A stretch of 64,000 bases of DNA from PHAA01 sp022706565 (GCA_040769385.1 JAXGLD010000003.1:416041-480040); one strand, 5' to 3'; numbered from the stretch's first letter, positions 7,548 through 15,382 are shown. A program made the numbers and translations. The notes: generated by a model from the letters alone, not told the origin.

Positions 7548-8672
7548 ATGCAGAAGCTCAAACTTATGACCATACTCGGTACCCGACCGGAGATCATCCG
7601 GCTCTCGGCCACCATCAAGGCTTGCGACCGGTATTTCGACCATGTGTTGGTGCACACCGGTCAGAATTGGGACTACACTCTGAACCAGATATTTTTCGAG
7701 GAACTGGGCCTGCGGCCACCCGATCATTATCTGGACAGCGCTGGCGCCAATCTGGGCGAGACCATGGGCAACATCATCGCCAAATCCTACGCGGTGCTGC
7801 AGCAGGAACGGCCTGACGCCTTGCTCATCCTGGGGGACACCAATTCCGCGCTGGCGGCAATTTCGGCTAAACGGCTGAAGGTTCCGATTTTCCATATGGA
7901 GGCCGGCAACCGCTGTTTCGACCAAAACGTGCCGGAGGAGATCAACCGCAAACTGGTGGACCACATCAGCGACATCAACCTGCCCTACACCGAGCACAGC
8001 CGCCGCTACCTGCTGGCGGAGGGATTCCGCAAGGAGCACATCTTTGTGACCGGCTCGCCCATGCCCGAAGTATTAGGGCAATACCGGGAACAAATCGAGA
8101 ACAGCCAAGTGCTGGAGCGACTGGGCCTGGCGGCCGGGCAGTATATCCTGGTTTCAGCCCACCGGGAAGAGAATATTGATAATGAAGCTAATTTCTTCTC
8201 GTTGATGAGCGCCCTCAACAACATGGCGGAACGCTACGGGATGCCACTGGTCTATTCTACTCATCCCCGCAGCCGCAAATTTATCGAACAGCGTGGATTC
8301 GTTTTTCATCCTCTCGTGCGGAGTCTGGCCCCCTTTGGCTTTTACGACTACAACAAGCTGCAGAAGAACGCCTACTGCGTGTTGTCCGATAGTGGCACCC
8401 TATCCGAGGAGAGCGCCATTTTGGGGTTTACGGGGGTATCGATTCGCACCTCCACCGAGCGGCCTGAGGTTCTGGACAAGGGCACCATGGTCATCGGCGG
8501 CATAACCGGCGAGGACATCGAGGCCGCGATCGAGTTGGCCGTGGCCATGCGCGGCAACCAGGAACCGGTAGTCCTGTCGCCTGATTATCTTGACACCAAC
8601 GTCTCCGTCAAGGTGGTCAAGATTATCCAAAGCTACGCCAAAATCATCGACAAAGTGGTATGGGGGAAATAA
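7548..8672 (+). CDS. capG: CapG/FnlC-type UDP-N-acetyl-L-talosamine 2-epimerase
   Basis: 374 residues from the ATG 11 nt after GGAGG. It starts MQKLKLMTILGTRPEIIRLS, the hallmark GTRPE of the UDP-GlcNAc 2-epimerase fold. HTGQNWDYTLNQIFFEELG, LILGDTNS, HMEAGNRCFDQNVPEEINR and SAHREENID are all conserved. The NRCFDQNVPEE variant and association with CapE and CapF fit CapG/FnlC, which converts UDP-L-TalNAc to UDP-L-FucNAc, rather than the housekeeping MnaA enzyme. L-FucNAc would feed the WbuB-like transferase at 20904. Confidence 0.88.
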   Translation: MQKLKLMTILGTRPEIIRLSATIKACDRYFDHVLVHTGQNWDYTLNQIFFEELGLRPPDHYLDSAGANLGETMGNIIAKSYAVLQQERPDALLILGDTNSALAAISAKRLKVPIFHMEAGNRCFDQNVPEEINRKLVDHISDINLPYTEHSRRYLLAEGFRKEHIFVTGSPMPEVLGQYREQIENSQVLERLGLAAGQYILVSAHREENIDNEANFFSLMSALNNMAERYGMPLVYSTHPRSRKFIEQRGFVFHPLVRSLAPFGFYDYNKLQKNAYCVLSDSGTLSEESAILGFTGVSIRTSTERPEVLDKGTMVIGGITGEDIEAAIELAVAMRGNQEPVVLSPDYLDTNVSVKVVKIIQSYAKIIDKVVWGK

Positions 8673-8702
8673 CTTGGGGCTGGGGGCTGTCTCCAAGTGA
8701 TT
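8668..8702. repeat. Degenerate palindromic repeat family A element
   Basis: AATAACTTGGGG on the left and CTCCAAGTGATTT on the right with an expanded centre; it starts inside the capG stop codon region. Confidence 0.6.
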
Positions 8703-8716
8703 TCCTCTATTGTTTT

Positions 8717-8769
8717 GGGGGAAGGGAAGCGGCAAAACCCCAATAAGGGGTGCAACGATACCCTTCCCC
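8717..8769. repeat. Nested inverted repeat (possible cruciform)
   Basis: Outer arms GGGGAAGGG (8718-8726) and CCCTTCCCC (8761-8769) enclose inner arms ACCCC and GGGGT around AATAA. There is no T run, so it is not a simple terminator. It lies between capG and the LRR gene. Confidence 0.6.
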
Positions 8770-8809
8770 TTGGCACGACGTGTTATTATATGGATAAGGA
8801 TTTGGAATT

Positions 8810-9589
8810 GTGATTGCAAATTTATTAAGAAATCAACCAGGCTTAAACCAACGAGCTGGCACCCGCCTGACCATAAGCGGAGACCGGCAGAGTGTTCGTA
8901 ATTTAGCCCATGTCGATGGAGTCCGACACCTCTACATCCTCAGCATACAGCAGTCCGAGTTTGACTATTTGGTGAATCGCTACAATACGGCGTTTGAATC
9001 CATTTGTTTCAAGAGCATGAAAGTGGCTGATTTGTCCGCCCTGGAACTGCTGCATAACGTCAAGACCCTGGTCTTGGATTGTAACACCCGGGCCAAACGG
9101 CTCTGGGACCTAAGCAGGAACTACGACCTAAGGGAACTATCCATTTCTAATTTCCCCGGGCTCAATACACTTGGGGATTTGAGGGAGGCGACCTCGGTTG
9201 AAGCGCTGGAGTTGGGCGGGGGAGCAGAGAAGTGGATGAGAGTGCAGTCACTGGCGCCATTAAGCAATCTGATCCGCCTGCGCAAACTCTGTTTATCTAA
9301 TATAAGAGCGGTCGAAGATGGGCTGCTTCCTTTGGCGTCCCTGACTCATTTGGATGAGCTGGAATTGCCCAATGTGTTCCCGACTCGTGAATATGCTATG
9401 CTGTCAGTACGGCTGCAAAATACCCGCTGTGACAGCTTCGCACCTTACATCAGGCTGGGCACGGAAATCGACGGCAAAGACTGCATGGTGGTGGGCCGGC
9501 GGAAGCCATTGTTGAATTCAACCGTCAATGCTGAGCGCCTGAACCGATATGCCAAAGAATTCGAAGATATGCGCCAGGAATTCCTTTAA
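8810..9589 (+). CDS. Cytoplasmic leucine-rich-repeat protein of unknown function
   Basis: 259 residues from a GTG behind a weak AAGGA. No signal peptide or membrane segment. From about residue 65 the chain reads as irregular leucine-rich repeats: LELLHNVKTLVLDCN, YDLRELSISNFPGL, TSVEALELGGG, LIRLRKLCLSNI, LTHLDELELPNV, with L-x-L-x-L strands about 22-25 residues apart. The C-terminus (VVGRRKPLLNSTVNAERLNR) does not match a known domain. It lies between the sugar-nucleotide block and a sensor kinase, flanked by palindromic repeats. Probably a protein-binding scaffold; the partner is unknown. Confidence 0.7.
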   Translation: MIANLLRNQPGLNQRAGTRLTISGDRQSVRNLAHVDGVRHLYILSIQQSEFDYLVNRYNTAFESICFKSMKVADLSALELLHNVKTLVLDCNTRAKRLWDLSRNYDLRELSISNFPGLNTLGDLREATSVEALELGGGAEKWMRVQSLAPLSNLIRLRKLCLSNIRAVEDGLLPLASLTHLDELELPNVFPTREYAMLSVRLQNTRCDSFAPYIRLGTEIDGKDCMVVGRRKPLLNSTVNAERLNRYAKEFEDMRQEFL

Positions 9590-9597
9590 CGCCCTAT

Positions 9598-9626
9598 AAT
9601 AACTTGGGGACAGGCCCCAAGTTATT
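9598..9626. repeat. Palindromic repeat family A, copy 3
   Basis: Perfect 12-nt arms around ACAGG, directly after the LRR gene; a second copy follows 59 nt later in the same orientation. Confidence 0.92.
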
Positions 9627-9685
9627 ATCGAAAAAAACACCTTCAAACGCTGTCTGGATGGGCTTTTGAGGCACTCCGAAACTAC

Positions 9686-9714
9686 AATAACTTGGGGACA
9701 GGCCCCAAGTTATT
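9686..9714. repeat. Palindromic repeat family A, copy 4
   Basis: Identical to copy 3 over all 29 nt. The pair brackets a spacer encoding nothing visible, just upstream of the histidine kinase RBS. Confidence 0.92.
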
Positions 9715-9743
9715 GCCCAAGCCTAAATGAGGTGACATGTTAA

Positions 9744-11324
9744 ATGAAGATGAATGAAAAGAATCCATACGTGACCGCTTTTAACAACGAACTGAAGAGG
9801 CTTTTACCATCCGCTGGCCAGTCGCATAGCCAAAACGGCGGTTTATTGCACGAGATGATCGAGGCGCAGCAGCGCCTGGAGCAAATCATCGAATTGCTGC
9901 CAGATGCCATGCTGGTCATTAACCTGCAGGGAGAGGTGGTCTTCTGGAACAAGGCCATAGAGGATATGACCGGTGTGCCCAAGAGCGAGATGATCGGCAA
10001 GGGCAACTATGAATACGCCATCCCGTTTTATGGCGAGCGGCGGCCAATCCTCATTGACATCGCCCTAAACGAGGAAAGAGAACAGGAACTAATGGATAAA
10101 TACGATTTTAGCGGTCGGGAGGAGGGGACTCTGTCCGGGGAGGTATACGTGCCGAAGACGTATGGAGGCAAGGGGGCATACCTTTGGGGTTATGCCTCCA
10201 AGCTTTATGACCGGAAGGGCAACTTATATGGTGCGGTGCAGTCGATCCGCGATATTTCCGACCGCAAGGCAGCCGAGGAGGGGCTGCGACTGGCGGAGGA
10301 GCGATTCAGCAAGGCTTTTCGTTCCAGTCCCACACCCCTGGTTATTTCCACTCTGAAGGACGGCGTGTTCCTGGATGTTAATGACGCTTTCCTGGAGTCG
10401 ACGGGCTATCAGCGCGAAGAATTGATAGGGAAAACCGTGCAGGAAACAAACATCTGGCCGAGTTTTGAAATCCGGGAGAAGCTGGTGCAGGACCTTCTGG
10501 CTGGGAAAGTCATCAAGGACGTGATAGGGACTATTTTAACCAAGGATGGCGAGGAGCGACTGGTGCAGTTGTCGATGGAACGAATTGAGGTCAACGAGGA
10601 AGATTGCTTGGTGATACTATTCCTCGACATCACGGAGAAGATGCAGATGGAAAAGGATATCGCCCGGCTGGATCGTCTGAACCTGATCGGCCAGATGGCG
10701 GCCAGCATAGGTCACGAGATACGCAATCCCATGACGGCGGTGCGGGGCTTCATTCAACTGCTCAGAGAGCAGGAGTGTTACGCCAAGGACCTGGCTTTCT
10801 TTGATGTGATGATTGAGGAGTTGGACCGGGCCAATGGTATCATCACCGAATACCTCAGCATGGCCAGCAACAAGATCGTTAACCTGCGGCCTCAGTACCT
10901 GGACCAGGTGGTGAAGGCCATTTCCCCGATTATCGAGGCCAATGCGATTTATAAAGGGATAAATGTGCTGTTGGAACTGGGCAAGCCGCCCATGCCGGTG
11001 ATCGATGAGAAGGAAATCAGACAGATGATATTGAACCTGGCCAACAATGGTATCGAAGCCATGACGGAAGGCGGGACGCTGACCCTCGGCACCTGCCAAA
11101 TCGGTAATGAGATCGTCCTTTATGTAGGGGACCAGGGCTCCGGCTTGGATCCGACCATTATCGAAAAACTGGGAACCCCGTTTCTGACCACCAAGGATAG
11201 AGGAACCGGCTTGGGGCTGGCGGTTTGCTACAGTATCGCCGCGCGGCATAATGCGCGGATTGACTTCCAGACCGGACCCAACGGCACCACCTTCATGGTC
11301 TACTTCCCCATGGTCGACGAATAA
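9744..11324 (+). CDS. Orphan PAS-PAS sensor histidine kinase
   Basis: 526 residues, no transmembrane segment. The first PAS domain starts near residue 47 (IIELLPDAMLVINLQGEVVF). The second spans about 180-300 (FSKAFRSSPTPLVISTLKDG, DVNDAFLESTGYQREELIGK). The phosphoacceptor is His324 in GHEIRNPMTAVRGF, a form common in sporulation-type kinases. The ATP-binding domain has LNLANNGIEAM (N box), VGDQGSGLDP (G1), TKDRGTGLGLAV (G2). No response regulator is adjacent, so the partner is elsewhere; Spo0F/Spo0A is a guess from family resemblance to KinA/KinE. The start lies behind GAGGTGA. Confidence 0.85.
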   Translation: MKMNEKNPYVTAFNNELKRLLPSAGQSHSQNGGLLHEMIEAQQRLEQIIELLPDAMLVINLQGEVVFWNKAIEDMTGVPKSEMIGKGNYEYAIPFYGERRPILIDIALNEEREQELMDKYDFSGREEGTLSGEVYVPKTYGGKGAYLWGYASKLYDRKGNLYGAVQSIRDISDRKAAEEGLRLAEERFSKAFRSSPTPLVISTLKDGVFLDVNDAFLESTGYQREELIGKTVQETNIWPSFEIREKLVQDLLAGKVIKDVIGTILTKDGEERLVQLSMERIEVNEEDCLVILFLDITEKMQMEKDIARLDRLNLIGQMAASIGHEIRNPMTAVRGFIQLLREQECYAKDLAFFDVMIEELDRANGIITEYLSMASNKIVNLRPQYLDQVVKAISPIIEANAIYKGINVLLELGKPPMPVIDEKEIRQMILNLANNGIEAMTEGGTLTLGTCQIGNEIVLYVGDQGSGLDPTIIEKLGTPFLTTKDRGTGLGLAVCYSIAARHNARIDFQTGPNGTTFMVYFPMVDE

Positions 11325-11383
11325 CTTGAGCGAGTCACATCCAGAGTCGTATCTTGGAAATGGCTGGCTAATAGGCACAAAGA

Positions 11384-11420
11384 AACCCGGGGTTGAAAAA
11401 GCCCCGGGATATCTTTATTT
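11384..11420 (+). terminator. Terminator-like hairpin after the kinase
   Basis: CCCGGGG, loop TTGAAAAA, GCCCCGGG, then ATATCTTTATTT; the T tract is interrupted. Confidence 0.6.
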
Positions 11421-11431
11421 GGTCGGTAACT

Positions 11432-11458
11432 GAGGCAAAAGAACCGTCTCCTTGCCTC
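11432..11458. repeat. Repeat family C, copy 3
   Basis: GAGGCAAAAGAACCGTCTCC ending TTGCCTC, with a short second GTGCCTC after it; inverted ends GAGGCAA/TTGCCTC. Confidence 0.8.
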
Positions 11459-11464
11459 GTGCCT

Positions 11465-11653
11465 CTACATATCTCCAGTTGTGTAAGGGTTCTCTGTCGG
11501 GTCGTTTATACATGTAGGACACAAATAGAGGGGCACAACGCACCCACATCCATGGCCGAACAGGTCAAATTTGAAGCAATCCTCGCACAATGGGATACCA
11601 CATCCCTGGCACTTCACATAGACTTCCTTCTTTTGGCAAATAGCACAGATCAA
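11465..11653 (-). CDS. Small B-box/zinc-ribbon protein
   Basis: 62 residues, 10 cysteines: MICAICQKKEVYVKCQGCGI, then LCEDCF, HGCGC and LCPTC. Starts at a TTG with an AAGGAGG 8 nt upstream, which makes it a convincing real gene despite its size. Paired Cys-x2-Cys knuckles suggest two structural zinc sites, as in B-box-type fingers. It is the last gene of a minus-strand run whose other members (AIM24-like and a coiled-coil protein) also carry zinc ribbons. Function unknown. Confidence 0.75.
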   Translation of the reverse strand: MICAICQKKEVYVKCQGCGIPLCEDCFKFDLFGHGCGCVVPLYLCPTCINDPTENPYTTGDM

Positions 11654-11691
11654 AATTATTCCTCCTTAAGTTCAGGTGTAGCACACGAAGA

Positions 11692-12636
11692 TTAGTCGCC
11701 GCCCAGGAAGGTTTCAAGACCGATGTTGCCCAGTAGGCTGCCCTCGTCCTTCTTTTTTCCGCCCCGGCTGGCGGCATAGATGCGGTCGGCCAGCCGTGAG
11801 AACGGCAGGGACTGGAGCCATACCGTGCCCGGACCCGTGAGAGTGGCCAGGACCAAACCTTCACCGCCGAAAAACGCGCTCTTGAGGTCGCTGGCAAATT
11901 GGATATCGTAATTTACGGTCTGGGTCAGGGCTACCAGGCAGCCGGTGTCCAGCTTCAGGGTCTCACCCCGGGCCAGTTCCTTTTTGATAATGGTCCCGCC
12001 GGCATGCATAAAGGCCAAGCCGTCGCCTTCCAGCCTCTGCATGATGAAGCCTTCCCCGCCGAAGAGTCCGGCCCCGATTTTCTTCTGAAATGCAATTCCG
12101 ATCGAGATGCCTTTGGCGGCGCAGAGAAAGGCGTCCCGCTGGCAAATCAGCACTCCGCCGTAGTCGGTCAGATCGAAATCCACCACCCGGCCCGGATAGG
12201 GAGCCGCAAAGGACACGCATTTCTTGGTGGTGGCGGTGTTGGTAAAAGCGGTCATAAACAGACTTTCCCCGGTCAGCATACGTTTACCGGCGGAAAACAG
12301 TTTGCTCTTCAAATCGTTACCGGTTTTGCCGGAACCGTCGCCGAAGATGGTATCCATCTTGATCTCGCTGTCCATGTACATCATGCCGCCAGCCTCCGCC
12401 ACGATCGTTTCCTGGGGATCGAGCATGATCTCGACAAACTGCAGGTCCTCTCCATATATCTTGAATTCGACTTCATGGGCCCGGCGCATGCCCTGGCCGG
12501 TGTTAGCCTGGATTGATGGAGTCGCTGGCGTTGGAGCTGTACCCGCCAAAGGGGCTGCGGCCATGCCGGTAGGAGCACCGCAATTGACACAGAACTTGCC
12601 GCTGCCGGCCTCGTTACCACACTGCTTACAAATCAC
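11692..12636 (-). CDS. Zinc ribbon-AIM24 (TIGR00266) family protein
   Basis: 314 residues. The start is a GTG 7 nt after AGGAGGT and gives an N-terminal zinc ribbon ICKQCGNEAGSGKFCVNCGA (about 2-21). A Pro/Ala linker follows, then an AIM24/TIGR00266 beta-sandwich from about residue 55: EFKIYGEDLQFVEIMLDPQE, AEAGGMMYMDSEI, GGEGFIMQRLEGDGLAFMHA, GGEGLVLATLTGPGTVWLQS. The C-terminus is Gly/Lys rich. Bacterial AIM24-like proteins have no settled biochemical role. It is co-directional with the upstream zinc-ribbon coiled-coil gene (47-nt gap) and the downstream B-box gene (38-nt gap), probably one operon. Confidence 0.85.
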   Translation of the reverse strand: MICKQCGNEAGSGKFCVNCGAPTGMAAAPLAGTAPTPATPSIQANTGQGMRRAHEVEFKIYGEDLQFVEIMLDPQETIVAEAGGMMYMDSEIKMDTIFGDGSGKTGNDLKSKLFSAGKRMLTGESLFMTAFTNTATTKKCVSFAAPYPGRVVDFDLTDYGGVLICQRDAFLCAAKGISIGIAFQKKIGAGLFGGEGFIMQRLEGDGLAFMHAGGTIIKKELARGETLKLDTGCLVALTQTVNYDIQFASDLKSAFFGGEGLVLATLTGPGTVWLQSLPFSRLADRIYAASRGGKKKDEGSLLGNIGLETFLGGD

Positions 12637-12683
12637 TGTTGATACCTCCTGTTTTACAAATATTGCGTGATAAACTGCCGCTA

Positions 12684-13175
12684 TTACTGGACCTTGGTGC
12701 CGCACTCACCGCAGAAGGCCGTACCTTCAGAGAGCTTGGCGCCGCATTCGGGACAGAACTTGATCGCCGCCGGTTGCGCTTCAGCGGTCGGAGTTGCTTC
12801 TGGCTCGGGTATTTCAACTGCGACTTCGGCGGCCGGAGCAGCCGGTGCAGCAGGGGCTGCCGCTTGGGGTTGGGCCGGGGCCGAAATAGGAGATTCGCCT
12901 TTGACTTCGCGGATCTTGGCCTCCAGACCAGTTATGTTTTGAAGGTGGGTGGTGATAGTCAATAAATCAGCGGAGAGTATGTCGGGAAGGGATTCGCCGG
13001 ACTGGTACATGGCGAAAATTTTATCACCAATCTGCTGCTTGGCATCTGCAATCGCGTTTTTTTCTTTATTGATGGCTGCGTTCAATTTCTGCACTTCAAC
13101 CAATTCGGAAGCCTTCTCAGTCGCGTCCTGTACTCCTTCGGTGATCTTCTTGCTCAAATCCTTGAAAAACGACAT
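12684..13175 (-). CDS. Coiled-coil protein with C-terminal zinc ribbon
   Basis: 163 residues behind GGGGAGGTAATTGT. Residues 1-95 are highly charged helix (FFKDLSKKITEGVQDATEKA...), predicted coiled coil. Next comes an Ala/Pro/Glu-rich linker of about 40 residues. The end is a double zinc knuckle, FCPECGAKLSEGTAFCGECG. The same ribbon type occurs at the N-terminus of the next gene's AIM24 protein, which suggests the two interact. First gene of the 13175-11465 operon. Function unknown. Confidence 0.8.
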   Translation of the reverse strand: MSFFKDLSKKITEGVQDATEKASELVEVQKLNAAINKEKNAIADAKQQIGDKIFAMYQSGESLPDILSADLLTITTHLQNITGLEAKIREVKGESPISAPAQPQAAAPAAPAAPAAEVAVEIPEPEATPTAEAQPAAIKFCPECGAKLSEGTAFCGECGTKVQ

Positions 13176-13353
13176 TACAATTACCTCCCCTGAATAATTC
13201 TTCTTATATACATTTTACGAAATTCTATTTGAGAAATATATCACTTTGATGAACAACCTGGGACAAATAACTTCGAGGCGGCCCTCAAGCCGGCGCGGAC
13301 TTGAAGAGTATCAAAGGCCCAGCCAGCCGGCGCTAGGACGTGATAATATCGAT

Positions 13354-13382
13354 AATAACTTGGGGCCTGTCCCCAAGTTATT
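13354..13382. repeat. Palindromic repeat family A, copy 5
   Basis: Perfect arms around CCTGT in the 300-nt gap 13176-13475. That gap otherwise holds only a family C repeat and A+T-rich DNA upstream of the zinc-ribbon operon. Confidence 0.92.
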
Positions 13383-13411
13383 TGCAACCGACCCCTCCAA
13401 AGGAAGAAAAA

Positions 13412-13449
13412 GGAAGCAACAGGACCGTCTGGACCGTCCCCATGCTTCC
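13412..13449. repeat. Repeat family C, copy 4 (extended)
   Basis: GGAAGCAACAGGACCGTC, an internal repeat of GGACCGTC, then CCCATGCTTCC; ends GGAAGC/GCTTCC. A TTGTCCCCGTGTTTCC half-copy follows to 13465. Confidence 0.75.
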
Positions 13450-13475
13450 TTGTCCCCGTGTTTCCTTGGATTTAA

Positions 13476-13874
13476 TTATTTATACTTTCTTCTGATACGG
13501 TAGAGGATCAATAAGGCCAACAAAGCTCCCAGGGAATCCAAAGCGACGTCTGATAGGAGGGCGGTGCGCCCGGGCAGGTACATCTGGTGGATCTCGTCAG
13601 CTATGCCGAGAATGGTAGCGGAGGCCCAAGCGACGGGATAACTCCAGCGCCGTTTGGGAAGAACTAGATAGACGATAATGGCCGCTAAGCCGAATTCGAT
13701 CATGTGGGCTCCTTTGCGCAGCAGCGTCTCCAATATTTCGATAGCACCTTCGGTAAAGCCGAGACTCCTCAGTAAACCGTGGGTGAAAGCGTCAGTGGAG
13801 AAGTGGGAACCCGTGAATAGATAGATGCCAATCCCCAATAGCACTACAACTGCCAACCACCATAGCTTTTTCAA
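13476..13874 (-). CDS. VanZ-like membrane protein
   Basis: 132 residues, TTG start behind AGGAGGTATACCCA. Four hydrophobic segments. The VanZ signature is clear: LLRKGAHMIEFGLAAIIVYL (the K-x2-H-x3-F/Y-G pattern) and ADEIHQMYLPGRTALLSDVA with D-E-x-H-Q and D-V-x-x-D-S-x-G. VanZ-family proteins are membrane proteins of uncertain activity; the founding member confers low-level teicoplanin resistance. No van genes are nearby, so a resistance role is not implied. Confidence 0.88.
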   Translation of the reverse strand: MKKLWWLAVVVLLGIGIYLFTGSHFSTDAFTHGLLRSLGFTEGAIEILETLLRKGAHMIEFGLAAIIVYLVLPKRRWSYPVAWASATILGIADEIHQMYLPGRTALLSDVALDSLGALLALLILYRIRRKYK

Positions 13875-13990
13875 ATGGGTATACCTCCTTATATCCTAGT
13901 CTGGGGTGTTTATTTAAAAAGACGCCAAGCGAGGGCAAAGTCCGCCAAATAACGTGGGGACAGGCATCCAGACATCGTGTCAAAAAAATT

Positions 13991-14015
13991 GTCAACAACC
14001 CCGTCCCCGTGACAC
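13991..14015. repeat. Repeat family B, copy 2
   Basis: Identical to the copy at 1697; 12 nt separate it from copy 3. A degraded family A half (AATAACGTGGGGACAGG) lies just before, at 13948-13964. Confidence 0.88.
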
Positions 14016-14027
14016 TTACAAAAGACT

Positions 14028-14052
14028 GTCAACAACCCCGTCCCCGTGACAC
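14028..14052. repeat. Repeat family B, copy 3
   Basis: Identical 25-mer whose end touches the stop codon of the minus-strand gene at 14053, as expected of an element inserted or carried right after a coding region. Confidence 0.88.
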
Positions 14053-14757
14053 TTATCCGCCGTGCGCGCGGGCCAGGAGTTCTTTGATTTTCCGGTATTT
14101 GCTGGCGGTATATTCTTGTTTGATTTCCTCGATGATGCTCGTGGACAGGTTATTGGCCTTCAGTTCGGCTTCCATCTCGTCCACCAGGCCGTAGAATTGG
14201 AGGTTGACAGAATCCTGAAGCTTAAGGCAGGCTTGCATATATTTTTGCGTCCAGGCGGCATGGTTCAGGGTGCCCGCCCTGGATTTCTCGTCGTATTCTT
14301 GGTCAGCTGCGGCGTATATCTGTTCCAGTCGATTGTTGGTGAATTGTTCTAAGGCATAGAATTTGGGAGTATATTTATCAATAACATTTTTCTCGGTGAT
14401 CTGCGGGGCAGATTTATTATCGCCGTTTTTTGATTCAGAGATCTGCGGGGCAGATTTTTCTACGTCCATAGGTAAAGATTCATTTGGTAAGGATTCACCA
14501 TTGATTTGAGCGTCGTGATCCCTTTGGCGGTCGGCGAGGAAATCTGCGGTGAACGAGTGCTCGACCGCAGATATGCTGTTTTCGGTCACAGGAAGCAAGT
14601 CTAATGAACCGGGCTGGAAAAAGTCGTCTCCGAATTGCTCAGCCAGTTGTTTACCAACTGACGGATCAGGATGGAGCCACGTATAGTAACCCCACCAGCC
14701 CAACACGACCAGGACTATAATAATAGTGCCAATTATCTTCGTAACGTTGCTGCGCAT
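14053..14757 (-). CDS. Membrane-anchored protein of unknown function
   Basis: 234 residues. One N-terminal hydrophobic segment (IIGTIIIVLVVLGWWGYYTW, about 9-28) with positively charged residues before it, so the rest is probably extracellular. A polar linker carries a short internal duplication (EKSAPQISES ... NKSAPQITEK) near residues 99-122. The C-terminal 110 residues are charged helix (YTPKFYALEQFTNNRLEQIY, DEMEAELKANNL, YRKIKELLARA). No domain recognised. Transcribed toward the VanZ-like gene; its 3' end is flanked by tandem family B repeats. Confidence 0.65.
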   Translation of the reverse strand: MRSNVTKIIGTIIIVLVVLGWWGYYTWLHPDPSVGKQLAEQFGDDFFQPGSLDLLPVTENSISAVEHSFTADFLADRQRDHDAQINGESLPNESLPMDVEKSAPQISESKNGDNKSAPQITEKNVIDKYTPKFYALEQFTNNRLEQIYAAADQEYDEKSRAGTLNHAAWTQKYMQACLKLQDSVNLQFYGLVDEMEAELKANNLSTSIIEEIKQEYTASKYRKIKELLARAHGG

Positions 14758-14869
14758 GGTTTTGGATTCCTTACAAATTCATAACATTTGAGATTACAGC
14801 CTTTTTTATCCATTATAGCAGGTTGATTGGATTGTGTGAAAATGGAGCCAGGATGTAAATGCGTAAGGC

Positions 14870-14898
14870 AATAACTTGGGGAAAGACCCCAAGTTATT
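14870..14898. repeat. Palindromic repeat family A, copy 6 (variant centre)
   Basis: Perfect 12-nt arms around AAAGA in place of ACAGG. It lies in the gene-free stretch 14758-15382, which also holds an A+T-rich block, a promoter and a riboswitch. Confidence 0.9.
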
Positions 14899-15070
14899 TT
14901 CTGTGCACTCGGTAGGTTTTCGTCACCAAAGGATTGATTGTGAAGCCGTGTAATTATAAACTGAATTCCATATACGCAATATGCTACTAATTACCATTTA
15001 TAATTTAATAATTCTATGATTTTGTAAACCGCCATTTGGGGAAAAAGTAAAGTCGATTGTCTATCTAAAA

Positions 15071-15101
15071 ATGACAAATTTTGCTTAATTCATAGTATAA
15101 T
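15071..15101 (+). promoter_or_regulatory. Probable promoter of the EPS operon
   Basis: ATGACA (15071-15076) and TATAAT (15096-15101) with a 19-nt spacer, in A+T-rich DNA about 65 nt before the c-di-GMP-I aptamer. Confidence 0.5.
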
Positions 15102-15162
15102 ATAGTCACAAGATTATATGTCGAATGTCATTGTAGCTTCTTATCCCCCGAAAGGTTAGGTT

Positions 15163-15246
15163 TACCTCCTGGCAAACCTGTTGAAAGACAGGGACGCAAA
15201 GCCACGGGCCTAATGCTTAAAAGCAATGGCAGCCGGGTTGCCTGGT
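15163..15246 (+). promoter_or_regulatory. c-di-GMP-I (GEMM) riboswitch before the EPS operon
   Basis: Contains the diagnostic GEMM-I elements in order: GGCAAACCTG, TTGAAAGACAGGGACGCAAA (GNRA-type loop and receptor region), GCCACGGGCCTAA, a variable stem, and GCCGGGTTGCC. The last block also forms the 5' arm of the following terminator, so aptamer folding and termination compete. The simplest reading is that c-di-GMP turns the operon on. It lies about 140 nt upstream of the priming glycosyltransferase gene. Confidence 0.92.
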
Positions 15247-15281
15247 TTTAATACCAGTCAGCCCGGCTTTCTTGTTTTTAT
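15231..15281 (+). terminator. Riboswitch terminator before the EPS operon
   Basis: AGCCGGG (15231-15237) pairs with CCCGGCT (15262-15268), with inner CTGGT/ACCAG; then TTTCTTGTTTTT. Overlaps the aptamer's last conserved block. Confidence 0.8.
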
Positions 15282-15382
15282 GGAGCAGTCAGAGCCAGAG
15301 ACTAAGCGGTCCGCACTATAATCCATGGTGCAGCCAACGCAAGGGATTATACCAGGTTTGAATGAGAGGAGTGTGAGAATAC

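Noticed and set aside
9598..9714. Two identical palindromes 59 nt apart as a CRISPR or attachment-site pair
   Set aside because: Same element occurs singly in many other intergenic sites, and the spacer shows no mobile-gene content.
10617..11378. 253-codon minus-strand frame opposite the histidine kinase
   Set aside because: Shadow of the kinase's ATP-binding region; no independent support.
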